The translations under genes and the position numbers were made by a program. From Duganella sp. Root336D2 (GTDB lineage Bacteria; Pseudomonadota; Gammaproteobacteria; Burkholderiales; Burkholderiaceae_D), in assembly GCF_001425005.1 (NCBI RefSeq), contig NZ_LMDB01000004.1, positions 62,001 to 126,000 on the forward strand: DNA of 64,000 nucleotides, read 5' to 3'. The first letter of the stretch is position 1. Each line of letters opens with the position of its first letter. The notes below the pieces were generated by a model that saw only the letters and a list, made by a program, of their open reading frames with translations, was not told where the DNA came from and did no database searches. Shown here one piece after another: positions 16,146 through 23,944 of the stretch.

Positions 16146-17241
16146 CGTGCCGCTCCTGTTGCGCGCCTTGCGCGCGCCGCAGCAGCTGGCCGGCCTGCCG
16201 CCGGCCGGCTGGGACCTGCTGCTGCGCCAGGCCGCGCATGCCAACCTGAGCGCCACCCTGCACCATTGGCTGGACCAGCACGGCATGCTGGCGCAAGCCT
16301 TGCCGCAGGCGCGCGAGCAACTGTCGTGGGCCGCCGTGATGGCGCGCCGCCACCGCCAGGCCACCTACTGGGAAATCCGCCTGATCGGCAAGGCGCTGGC
16401 CGGCCTCGGCCTGCCGCTGCTGCTGCTGAAAGGCGGCGCCTATGCCGCCGCCAGCCTGCCGCCGGCTGCCGGCCGCCTGTTTTCCGACATCGATATCCTG
16501 GTGCCGGAAGACAGCCTGGCGCAGGTGGAAGCGGCCCTGATGCGCCACGGCTGGGTCGGCACCCACCACGACCATTACGACCAGCGCTATTACCGCGAAT
16601 GGATGCACGAGCTGCCGCCGATGATGCATGTCCTGCGCCGGACCGCCATCGACGTCCACCACACCATCCTGCCGCGCACGGCGGCCCAGCGCCCCGATGC
16701 GCGCCTGTTGCGCGCGGCGGCGCGAACGCTGGCGGGCGCTGGCGCAGCGCCGGACACGGCCGTCCTGGCGCCGCTCGACATGGTGCTGCACAGCGCCACC
16801 CACCTGTTTGCCGACGGCGAGTTCGACAAGGGCTTGCGCGACCTGTGGGACCTGCATTGCCTGCTCACGCATTTCGCTGAACACGAGCCCGGCTTCTGGG
16901 AAGCGCTGCCGGCGCGCGCGCGCCAGCACCAGCTGCAGCGCTTCATGTTTTACGGCCTGCGCTACAGCGCCCTGCTGCTGGGCACCCGGGTACCGCCGGC
17001 CGCGCTGGCGGCCATGGCGGCCGACGGCCCGCCGCCGCTCCTGCTGGCCGTGATGGATGCACTGTTCACGCGCGCACTGCTGCCGCACCACCCGAGCTGC
17101 CGCGGCGCCGGCGCCGCAGTCGCCGACTTCCTGCTGTATATGCGCGGCAACTGGCTGCGCATGCCGCCGCTGCGCCTGGCGCGCCACCTGTTCCATAAAG
17201 CATTTTTGACACCCAAAAATTCGCAGGGTGCGGCCGCATAA
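16135..17241 (+). CDS. Nucleotidyltransferase-fold protein of the HPr-rel-A cassette
   Basis: This 368-residue protein belongs to the NTP_transf_5-like family. The active-site strand is LFSDIDILV (115-123), with Asp118 and Asp120 as likely metal ligands, preceded by LLLLKGGAY (95-103). The rest is mostly helical and contains DVHHTILPR and DLWDLHCLL. Such proteins accompany HprK-related kinases, PqqD-like proteins and lasso-peptide-like clusters; the reaction is unproven. The ATG at 16135 overlaps the kinase stop by 11 bases. No terminator follows, so transcription may read on into the transglycosylase gene 63 bases downstream. Confidence 0.85.
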   Translation: MKADVPLLLRALRAPQQLAGLPPAGWDLLLRQAAHANLSATLHHWLDQHGMLAQALPQAREQLSWAAVMARRHRQATYWEIRLIGKALAGLGLPLLLLKGGAYAAASLPPAAGRLFSDIDILVPEDSLAQVEAALMRHGWVGTHHDHYDQRYYREWMHELPPMMHVLRRTAIDVHHTILPRTAAQRPDARLLRAAARTLAGAGAAPDTAVLAPLDMVLHSATHLFADGEFDKGLRDLWDLHCLLTHFAEHEPGFWEALPARARQHQLQRFMFYGLRYSALLLGTRVPPAALAAMAADGPPPLLLAVMDALFTRALLPHHPSCRGAGAAVADFLLYMRGNWLRMPPLRLARHLFHKAFLTPKNSQGAAA

Positions 17242-17304
17242 CAGCAGCAACTGCCAGCGCGCTCCCGCTACAATTGCTGGGACATTGCTTTGCACGGAGC
17301 ATGC

Positions 17305-18153
17305 ATGCGACTCCCTGCCATCGTGGCGGCCAGCCTGCTGGCCCATGCTGCCTGCGCGCAGAATGCCGCCACCCTGTATGAACAAGCCCAGCGCCTGGAA
17401 CACGGCGAAGGCGTGGCGCGCGACCTGGAACAGGCAGCGGCGCTGTACTGCCGCGCCGCCCGGCTTGGCGCCCCCGAGGCCCAGTACGCGCTGGGCTGGA
17501 TGTATGCCAACGCACGCGGCGTGGCGCACGACGACGGCATGGCCTGGCGCCTGTTCGGCCTGGCGGCCGGGCAAGGATACGCGGCAGGCACGCGCATGCA
17601 GGCGCTGCTGCCGGCGGCCCCCGGCGCCGCGTTGCCGGCCTGCATGGCGCCCGAGCCCGCGCTAGAACTCGACCTCGCCTTGCCCACCCCAGACTACCGC
17701 GCCGCCACGCCGCAATTGCGGGCCCTGGTCGACAAGCTGGCGCCGGAATATGAAATCGAGCCGGCCCTGGCGCTGGCCGTCATCGCCGTCGAGTCCGGGT
17801 TCAACCACAGCGCCGTCTCGCCCAGGGATGCGCGCGGCCTGATGCAGCTGATCCCCGCCACCGCCTCGCGTTTTTGCGTGCTCGACGCCTTCAATCCTGA
17901 GCAGAACCTGCGCGGCGGCCTGGCTTACCTGCGCTGGCTGCTGGCGCGCTACAGCGGCGACGTCACGCTGGCCACGGCCGCCTACAATGCCGGCGAGCAG
18001 GCGGTCGACCAGTATGGCGGCGTGCCGCCCTACGATGAAACGCGCGCCTACGTACGGCGCATCGGGAAACTGTACGGCAAATCCAGCCATCCCGTTACGG
18101 CAGCAGCACCGGAACGCTGCGTGCACCGCATAGCAATTCGCGCACGCCGATGA
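17305..18153 (+). CDS. Lytic transglycosylase with Sel1-like repeats
   Basis: This 282-residue secreted peptidoglycan lytic transglycosylase has a signal peptide MRLPAIVAASLLAHAACAQ (1-19). Two Sel1-type TPR repeats follow (about 22-95, including AQYALGWMYANARGVAHDD). The catalytic SLT domain has Glu163 in VIAVESGFN, then GLMQLIP (178-184) and AAYNAGE, the standard motifs. The ATG at 17305 is chosen because GGAG (17295-17298) precedes it and the signal peptide starts there. Such enzymes open gaps in the cell wall for envelope machines, here perhaps for polysaccharide or PEP-CTERM protein export. It is 12 bases before the oxidoreductase gene. Confidence 0.92.
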   Translation: MRLPAIVAASLLAHAACAQNAATLYEQAQRLEHGEGVARDLEQAAALYCRAARLGAPEAQYALGWMYANARGVAHDDGMAWRLFGLAAGQGYAAGTRMQALLPAAPGAALPACMAPEPALELDLALPTPDYRAATPQLRALVDKLAPEYEIEPALALAVIAVESGFNHSAVSPRDARGLMQLIPATASRFCVLDAFNPEQNLRGGLAYLRWLLARYSGDVTLATAAYNAGEQAVDQYGGVPPYDETRAYVRRIGKLYGKSSHPVTAAAPERCVHRIAIRARR

Positions 18154-18165
18154 TATGCTTGCCCG

Positions 18166-19791
18166 ATGGAATGGGACGCGATCATCATCGGCACCGGCAT
18201 GGGCGGCGCGCCGCTTGGCTATGCGCTGGCAAAGGCCGGGCAGCGCGTGCTGTTCCTTGAAAAAGGCAAGTCCCATCTGCAGCCGGGCGCGCTGACCAAC
18301 AGTTACGCCGAAACGCATTTTGCCGCGCCGGCCGCGCCGGGCCCGCAGCACCGCGCCACGCTGCAGCGCGCCGGCCGCTACAGCGATACCATCCGCACCA
18401 ACGCCGGCCCGCGCACCCAGCATTTCGTGCCCTTCATCGGCAGCGGCACCGGCGGTTCCAGTGCCCTGTACGGCATGGTGCTGGAGCGTTTTTTTCCTTC
18501 TGATTTCGCGCCGCGCGCCCAGCATCCGGAGGCGGCAGACGCCGACTTGCCGGAATCCTGGCCAATCGCCTACCAGGCGCTGCTGCCGCATTACGAGGAA
18601 GCAGAGCGACTGTTCCGCGTGCGCGGTACGCCGGACCCGCTGCGCCATGAGCGACTGGGCGACTGGGCCGCGCACTTCCGCGCGCCGCCGGCGCTGACGC
18701 CCGCGGCCGGCGAACTGTTCGCGTTCTTTGCGCAGCGCGCGCTGCACCCCTACCGCCTGCCGCTGGCCTGCGAATTTGTCGACGGCTGCGACGCCTGCCA
18801 GGGCTACCTGTGCGACCGCCGGTGCAAGAACGACGCCAGCCGCGTCTGCCTGGAGCCGGCCCTGTCGCAGCATGGCGCCACGCTGATGGATGAATGTGAA
18901 GTGGTGCAGCTGGAAGCCACGCACGAGGCCGTGACGGGCGTGGTATGCGAGCAGCGCGGCCAGCGCCTGACCTTGCGCAGCAAGCGGGTGTTCCTGGCTG
19001 CCGGCGCGCTGGAAACGCCACGCCTGCTGCTACAGTCGGCCTCCCCGTACTGGCCAAAAGGCCTGGCTAACTCTTCCGGCCTGGTGGGGCGCAACCTGAT
19101 GCGCCACCACATCGACCTGTACGTGATCAAGCCGAAAACGCCGGCCGGTTTCGACAACCGCCAAAAGGAATTCGGCTTTAATGATTTCTACCAGCGCGAC
19201 GGCCAGAAGCTCGGCTCGGTCCAATCCTTCGGCCGCCTGCCGCCGGTGCCGGTGCTGGCGGCGTCGATGGAAGACGATATCCGGCAAGGCGCCCTGCCCT
19301 GGCTGGCGCCCCTGTTCAAGCTGGCGCAGCCGGTAATGAAGCCCATCCTCAGGCAATTCGTGCACGAGCGCCTGGTGCTGGCCACCACGCTGGAAGACTT
19401 GCCGTATGCCGACAACCGCGTCACGCCAGCCAGCGGCGATGCCCGGCTGGCACTCGAGTACCGCGTACGTCCGCATGCTGCGGCACGCATCGATGCCATG
19501 CGCCGGCTGATGAAGGACGCGCTCAGGCCTTACGCCTTTGACCTGGTGAAACAGGCCGGCAATAACCAGCGCATTGCCCACGTCTGCGGCACCTGCCGCT
19601 TCGGCAGCGATGCGCGCAGCAGCGTGCTCGATGCCAACAACCGCGCCCACGGCCTGTCCAACCTGTACGTGGTGGATGGCTCCTTCTTCCCGTCCAGCGG
19701 CGGGACCAATCCCAGCCTGACGATTGCCGCCAACGCCCTGCGCGTGGCGCGCCACCTGACGGGAAAAGGAATCTACGATGATCAAGCTTGA
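18166..19791 (+). CDS. GMC-family FAD-dependent oxidoreductase
   Basis: This 541-residue flavoprotein has the dinucleotide motif IIGTGMGGAPLG (7-18), GTGGSSALYGMVLERF near 100, the second FAD segment (VFLAAGALETPRLLL) and the GMC C-terminal block with VVDGSFFPSSGGTNPSLTI. A Cys-rich insert, CDACQGYLCDRRCKND (about 209-224), resembles the cysteine segment in cholesterol-oxidase-like and sugar-oxidising GMC proteins. The substrate is unknown. Its stop lies inside the start of the short-chain dehydrogenase gene (14-base overlap), so the two redox enzymes are made together. No signal peptide is visible. Confidence 0.9.
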   Translation: MEWDAIIIGTGMGGAPLGYALAKAGQRVLFLEKGKSHLQPGALTNSYAETHFAAPAAPGPQHRATLQRAGRYSDTIRTNAGPRTQHFVPFIGSGTGGSSALYGMVLERFFPSDFAPRAQHPEAADADLPESWPIAYQALLPHYEEAERLFRVRGTPDPLRHERLGDWAAHFRAPPALTPAAGELFAFFAQRALHPYRLPLACEFVDGCDACQGYLCDRRCKNDASRVCLEPALSQHGATLMDECEVVQLEATHEAVTGVVCEQRGQRLTLRSKRVFLAAGALETPRLLLQSASPYWPKGLANSSGLVGRNLMRHHIDLYVIKPKTPAGFDNRQKEFGFNDFYQRDGQKLGSVQSFGRLPPVPVLAASMEDDIRQGALPWLAPLFKLAQPVMKPILRQFVHERLVLATTLEDLPYADNRVTPASGDARLALEYRVRPHAAARIDAMRRLMKDALRPYAFDLVKQAGNNQRIAHVCGTCRFGSDARSSVLDANNRAHGLSNLYVVDGSFFPSSGGTNPSLTIAANALRVARHLTGKGIYDDQA

Positions 19792-20572
19792 AGATTTGCG
19801 CGGCCACTGGGCGCTGGTAACGGGCGCCTCGGGCGGCATCGGCGCCGAATTCGCGCGCGAACTGGCGCGCAACGGCGTCAACGTGGTGCTGGTGGGACGG
19901 CGCGCAGAACGCCTGCAGGAACTGGCGCAGCGCGTCGAGCAGGAGCTGGGCGCCAGGGCCGAAGTGGTACGCGTCGACCTCGCCAAACCAGGCGCGGTGG
20001 CCCATGTCAAGGAGCGCCTCGACGCGGTTGGCATCCGCATCCGCCTGCTGTGCAATATCGCCGGCATGGGGCGCTGGAACCGCCTCGAACACTGGGAGCT
20101 CAATGACTACCGCGACATGATCGAGGTCAACAACAGCGCCATGGTGGAAATGTGCTACCACTTCCTGCCCGACCTGGCATCGCATGCGGGCAGCGCGGTG
20201 ATCAATGTCTCGTCGCAGGCCAGCTACCAGCCGGTGCCGTACATGGCGGTGTACGCCGCCTCGAAGGCCTTCGTGCAAAGCTTCAGCCAGGCCCTGCACG
20301 GCGAATGGAAGGAGCGCGGCATCCTGGTGCAGACCCTGGTGCCGGGACCCACCGACACCGAATTCGACGCCAAGGCCGGCGCTTACGCCAGCGCCCTGGC
20401 CACGCGCGGCAGCACGGCCGAAGTAGTGAAAGCTTCGCTGGCGGGCCTGGCCAAGGGCGACCCGGTGGTAGCCTCGATCAAGGGCACGTACAAGCAGCGC
20501 TTCTTCGCCGGCCTGTTCCCGCACAGCATGGTGATCCGCGAAGTGGGCAAGATGTTCAAGCCGCCACAATAA
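19778..20572 (+). CDS. Short-chain dehydrogenase/reductase
   Basis: This 264-residue classical SDR has the cofactor motif TGASGGIG (15-22), the NIAG motif (93-96), catalytic Ser145/146 and YAASK (Tyr159, Lys163). After the catalytic part, VPGPTDTEFDAKAG resembles SDRs acting on hydrophobic or acyl substrates. R41-R42 after the second strand suggests NADPH use (inference). It overlaps the GMC gene and ends directly at a strong stem-loop. Substrate unknown. Confidence 0.93.
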   Translation: MIKLEDLRGHWALVTGASGGIGAEFARELARNGVNVVLVGRRAERLQELAQRVEQELGARAEVVRVDLAKPGAVAHVKERLDAVGIRIRLLCNIAGMGRWNRLEHWELNDYRDMIEVNNSAMVEMCYHFLPDLASHAGSAVINVSSQASYQPVPYMAVYAASKAFVQSFSQALHGEWKERGILVQTLVPGPTDTEFDAKAGAYASALATRGSTAEVVKASLAGLAKGDPVVASIKGTYKQRFFAGLFPHSMVIREVGKMFKPPQ

Positions 20573-20575
20573 AAA

Positions 20576-20595
20576 AACCGCGCCGAAGCGCGGTT
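20576..20595 (-). terminator. Intrinsic terminator shared by the SDR and pepA genes
   Basis: AACCGCGC (20576-20583), loop CGAA, GCGCGGTT (20588-20595): an 8-bp perfect stem with a stable tetraloop. On the minus strand it is followed by seven T residues, so it is a full rho-independent terminator for the PEP-CTERM gene. In the plus direction it starts 4 bases after the SDR stop and probably also ends that transcript. Confidence 0.88.
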
Positions 20596-20612
20596 CCCGG
20601 AAGCATCGCGGC

Positions 20613-21506
20613 TTAGGCGCGGCGACGCAGGCGAGCCAGACCCAGCAGGCCAATGCCCATCAACAGCATGGTGCCTGGTTCCGGCACGCGGGTGAAGCGG
20701 TTTGAGCCATCAACCTTGAACAGGATGTCGTTGCGGGCCACCACTTCGGTGCCGAACGGGTCGCCGTTGTTGCTCGAACCGTTGCGGTGGAAGCCGGTGG
20801 TGGTCGAGGTGTCAGCCGGATAGTTCAGGCTCGACTGGAAGTCGATGCCGAACAGCAGGCTGGTCACGCCTTCCAGGTAGTTGGCGTCGATGAAGTCGGT
20901 CGGCGACAGCAGGCCTGCGTGCAGGCGGGCGGAACCCTGGCCGTTATTCGGTGCCAGCAGCTGGAACACGGACGAGTTGGAATCGATGGTCAACAGGGCG
21001 ATCATGATGCCGTCGTCGAAGCCGACGCCAGTCGCGGTATTGGCGTTCTGGTTGGTATCGAAGTAGATCGCGACCTGGTTCTGGCCTGGCGCCAGGTTGA
21101 AGTTGGCGGTGGCGGTGCCGCCCGGGCCTGGCACGACGCTGGACACGACTTCGGTCATGCGGGCAGCGATGGTGATCTCGAACAGGCCGTCAGCCGAACC
21201 GTTCGCTTCGCCGTCCAGGCGGCCGCCCAGCGATGGGCTGCCGGTGCCGCCAGCCTTGCCGACCAGGGTGGCCTGGTACAGGAATTCGAAAGTGGAGCCA
21301 ACTTGCAGCGGGGAACCGAAGGGGCCGATGCCCTTGGCCAGGCCGCTGCCGGTTTCAGCCCAGTCCAGCGAATTGACATTGGTCGCCAGGACATTGGTGC
21401 CGTCCTTGATGGTGAATGGGGTGATCACATCTGCCTGGGCTGCACCAGCAGCGAACAGCAGGCTGGCTGCAGTAGCGAGCGGGAGCAGTTTGCGGAAAAT
21501 CTTCAT
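20613..21506 (-). CDS. pepA: PEP-CTERM protein, PepA-like (flocculation-associated type)
   Basis: This 297-residue exported protein has signal peptide MKIFRKLLPLATAASLLFAA with cleavage after AQA (25). The body is low in charge and rich in Gly, Asn, Thr and Ser. The C-terminal PEP-CTERM signal (274-297) has the parts in order: VPEPG, hydrophobic helix LLMGIGLLGLA, and basic end RLRRRA. XrtA should recognise the PEP motif, cleave and attach or release the protein at the surface. The sequence DVITPFTI and SLDWAETGSGLAKGIGPFGSP resemble, from memory, the PepA proteins linked to floc formation. The ATG at 21506 has CAGGAGT eight bases upstream. It is the only PEP-CTERM protein in the window and has its own sigma-54 promoter. 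Confidence 0.92.
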   Translation of the reverse strand: MKIFRKLLPLATAASLLFAAGAAQADVITPFTIKDGTNVLATNVNSLDWAETGSGLAKGIGPFGSPLQVGSTFEFLYQATLVGKAGGTGSPSLGGRLDGEANGSADGLFEITIAARMTEVVSSVVPGPGGTATANFNLAPGQNQVAIYFDTNQNANTATGVGFDDGIMIALLTIDSNSSVFQLLAPNNGQGSARLHAGLLSPTDFIDANYLEGVTSLLFGIDFQSSLNYPADTSTTTGFHRNGSSNNGDPFGTEVVARNDILFKVDGSNRFTRVPEPGTMLLMGIGLLGLARLRRRA

Positions 21507-21583
21507 TGTTTTGACTCCTGAGTTAAGGGGCTGTTTTGACCTTTTGCTGCTCTCCGGCCTCGCAGCGGGCACATACTCCTATG

Positions 21584-21599
21584 AGCAATAGTTGTGCCA
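21584..21599 (-). promoter_or_regulatory. Sigma-54 promoter of the PEP-CTERM gene
   Basis: On the minus strand TGGCAC (21599-21594), five bases, then TTGCT (21588-21584): GG and GC are exactly 10 bases apart and both elements match the consensus almost fully. The transcription start should be near 21573, giving a 67-base leader to the ATG at 21506. Sigma-54 with PrsR is the expected regulator of PEP-CTERM genes. Confidence 0.85.
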
Positions 21600-21641
21600 G
21601 TCACCCGGTTCCCATAGAAATCAATAACTTGCAAGATTACT

Positions 21642-21664
21642 GTTAGTACCATGTTGGTATTAAC
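21642..21664. promoter_or_regulatory. Inverted repeat, candidate PrsR enhancer of pepA
   Basis: GTTAGTACC, ATGTT, GGTATTAAC: 9-bp arms with one mismatch around a 5-base centre. The centre is about 80 bases upstream of the predicted sigma-54 start, the usual place for an NtrC-type activator dimer. It directly abuts the stop of the upstream glycosyltransferase gene. Binding by PrsR is inference. Confidence 0.5.
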
Positions 21665-22876
21665 TTATGTCGTTGTAAGGATTTTCGACAGTAACTTGCT
21701 AAAAGATTCCGACGACCGATAGTTACCGAATATGACCATCAGTTGGCGCGCGGCAGCGCTCGCGGCCGGCGTGGCCAGCAAGCCTTCCACGGCCTGCCGC
21801 AGCGCCGTCTCATCGAAGCGGTCGGCCCGCAGCAGCGCTCCGGCACCGGCCGCGACAATTCCCTGCATATTCAGGAACTGGTCGAGGTTGCCGGCAATGC
21901 CCACCAGCGGCACGCCGGCCGCCAGCGCCTGGTGGCTGGTCGGGCTGCCGCCGTTGCAGATCACCAGCGCGGCGCGGCGCGCCGCCTCTTCACCCGGCAG
22001 GAAGTCGGCCACGCGCGCGTTGTCCGGCACCGCATCGAGCTTGACCATGCCCACGGTGGCGGCCAGCACCGTCAGCGGCAAGCCGGCCAGCGCGCGCAGC
22101 ACGCCGGGCAGCAAGGCGCCATGGCCCGAGCTGCCCACGGTCACGTACACCAGCGGACGCCCGGCCGGCAACTGGTCCCACCAGTTTGGCAGCGGCAGCG
22201 GCGGCGACCACAGCACGGGGCCGATGAAGGCGTGGTTGGCGGGCAGGTCGTGCGGCGGGAACAGTTCCGGCACATCGGCGTACAAGGTGTAGTCGGCATC
22301 GGTATACACCCGGTTCAGGTCCCAGCCCAGCGACGGCAGGCCATGCCGGCGCCGCACCTTGTTGAGCGGAATGGTGTGCAGTGCAAATGCCAGCGGGCGC
22401 GCCAGCTTGAACAGCGCATTGGCCAGCGGGATCGGCAGGAAGCGTGTCAGCGGCAGGCTGGGCACGATGTATTCCTGCTCCACGAAGGGGCTCCAGTAGG
22501 CATTGATCAGCGAGACATAGGGCACGCCGGCCAGGCGCGCGCTGATCGACAGCGACAGGCGGAAGTCGCCCACCACCACATCGGGCCGGACCTGGCGCAG
22601 CAGTTGCAGGTCTTCTTCCACATAGCCGGCCAGCGTCGCCGCGTCATACACCGGCTTGCCATCCGCCAGCGCCTGCAGGAATTGCTGGTTCGGGATGCTG
22701 TGGATGGTCCAGCGCACCAGGTCCGCGCCTTCGAAGCAAAAGCCGTAACGGTCGGCACAGGCAAAGTGCACTTCGTACTCGGTACGGTCGAGGCTGGCCG
22801 ACAGCGCCAGCGGGCGGCCGACGTGCGCCAGCGTGACGGCTTCGGCAACGAACAGGATTTTCTTGCGCTGCATCAT
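21665..22876 (-). CDS. UGT/MGT-like glycosyltransferase (GT1 family)
   Basis: This 403-residue GT-B glycosyltransferase is of the macrolide/UDP-glucuronosyl type. The start, KKILFVAEAVTLAHVGRPLALS, contains the acceptor-side His. The C-terminal donor domain has YVTVGSSGHGALL (about 245) and the signature CNGGSPTSHQALAAGVPLVGI (about 315-335), in which the usual G-G-x-x-S-x-x-E is slightly changed. Such enzymes glycosylate small hydrophobic molecules rather than polysaccharides. It is the last gene of an operon with a ThiF-like protein and a nitroreductase, so it may modify the same small product. ATG at 22876 or 22873. Confidence 0.87.
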   Translation of the reverse strand: MMQRKKILFVAEAVTLAHVGRPLALSASLDRTEYEVHFACADRYGFCFEGADLVRWTIHSIPNQQFLQALADGKPVYDAATLAGYVEEDLQLLRQVRPDVVVGDFRLSLSISARLAGVPYVSLINAYWSPFVEQEYIVPSLPLTRFLPIPLANALFKLARPLAFALHTIPLNKVRRRHGLPSLGWDLNRVYTDADYTLYADVPELFPPHDLPANHAFIGPVLWSPPLPLPNWWDQLPAGRPLVYVTVGSSGHGALLPGVLRALAGLPLTVLAATVGMVKLDAVPDNARVADFLPGEEAARRAALVICNGGSPTSHQALAAGVPLVGIAGNLDQFLNMQGIVAAGAGALLRADRFDETALRQAVEGLLATPAASAAARQLMVIFGNYRSSESFSKLLSKILTTT

Positions 22877-22888
22877 GGGCCGCCCGGC

Positions 22889-23944
22889 CTATTTCATCAG
22901 CTCGGCCAGCGGCTTGCGCAGCGAGCGCGCCGTGGGCGCCTTGCCGGCGCCGAGGCGGCCCATGAAGACCGCGGTTTCCGGCGCGGCGCCGATCACGCCG
23001 GTGAGCTGGCCATACAGGCGGCGCGCCGACTCCTGCAGCTTGTCGAGGCGGGTGAAGCGCAGTGCATGGCGCACATAGCGGCCGAAAATCAGCGGCGTCA
23101 TTTCCGGCTGCATGTGCAGGCCGAGCGTGGTCAGGGTCAGCCAGAAGCGCTGGGTGGCGCGGCCGGCGGCCACGTAATCGTCGATGCCGGCCGGCGCGCG
23201 GCTGGCACGGATCACGAAGTGGGCGGCGCAGGCCATGCCGGGCAGCAGGTCCATCTGCAGGCGCGGGGCCCAGGTGCCCATCAGGGTATTCATGGTGTTG
23301 ACCCGCTGCCAGCTCGCCATCGCCCACTTCATCAGGGCCAGGGTGCCGTGGTCGACGCCCAGCGCCTGGTCCGGCACCTTGTCCGGGCTGTGCGTCTTGC
23401 CCCAGTCGATGATGCTGCGGTGGACCTCGTACGCTTCCGGCATGGTCAGGCGCAGCTTGGCGTTGTTGAACATCAGCCGCGCCGCCGCCCAGCGGCCGCC
23501 GAAGCCTTCGATCCACTGCACCTGGTGCGCCGGACCGACCGCCGCTTCCAGCGCCTGCTTTTCCTGCGCGCTCAGCGGCCGCGTGCTGAGCGGGCGGCGC
23601 TGCACGCTGCGCGTGGTGATCGCCGCCAGCAACGGGCTGGGCTTGATGGCGGCATCAGGCGTGAAGCGCACATCGAACACGGGGTGGGTATCCGGGCTGT
23701 CGCCGCGCCGCAGCGCATCGGCGCGCAGGCCATGGCCGCTGGCGGCCAGCGCCATGGTTTCCAGCATGGCGCCCACGGCGACCTGGCTCGGATGCCCGTC
23801 CAGGTCGTACACCACGTGCTCGCGCGTGTCGTGGCAGTGCACGGCCACATGGTCCGGCGCCAGGATTTCGAAGCGCCACACCTGCGTGTTGTCGCCGCTG
23901 GGGGCCCAGCGCGCCAGGTCCAGGATCTGTTCGATGGTAGTCAT
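22889..23944 (-). CDS. Nitroreductase-fold FMN oxidoreductase
   Basis: This 351-residue protein begins MTTIEQILDLARWAPSGDNT (1-20), the nitroreductase FMN-binding start (ARWAPSGDN). It continues with blocks spread over a longer than usual frame, including the RSVQRRPL segment and a late FWLTLTTLGLHMQPEM. It is larger than typical nitroreductases (about 200 residues), as seen for those paired with ThiF/E1-like proteins, where the reductase or oxidase probably acts on a tethered amino acid or peptide. The start overlaps the ThiF stop as ATGA, showing tight coupling. Substrate unknown; a longer upstream frame lies wholly inside the ThiF gene and is rejected. Confidence 0.86.
   Translation of the reverse strand: MTTIEQILDLARWAPSGDNTQVWRFEILAPDHVAVHCHDTREHVVYDLDGHPSQVAVGAMLETMALAASGHGLRADALRRGDSPDTHPVFDVRFTPDAAIKPSPLLAAITTRSVQRRPLSTRPLSAQEKQALEAAVGPAHQVQWIEGFGGRWAAARLMFNNAKLRLTMPEAYEVHRSIIDWGKTHSPDKVPDQALGVDHGTLALMKWAMASWQRVNTMNTLMGTWAPRLQMDLLPGMACAAHFVIRASRAPAGIDDYVAAGRATQRFWLTLTTLGLHMQPEMTPLIFGRYVRHALRFTRLDKLQESARRLYGQLTGVIGAAPETAVFMGRLGAGKAPTARSLRKPLAELMK

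Noticed and set aside
17280..17295. GGACATTGCTTTGCA upstream of the transglycosylase gene as a sigma-54 promoter
   Set aside because: The -12 part fits but the -24 lacks TGGCAC, and the start would fall at or after the start codon.
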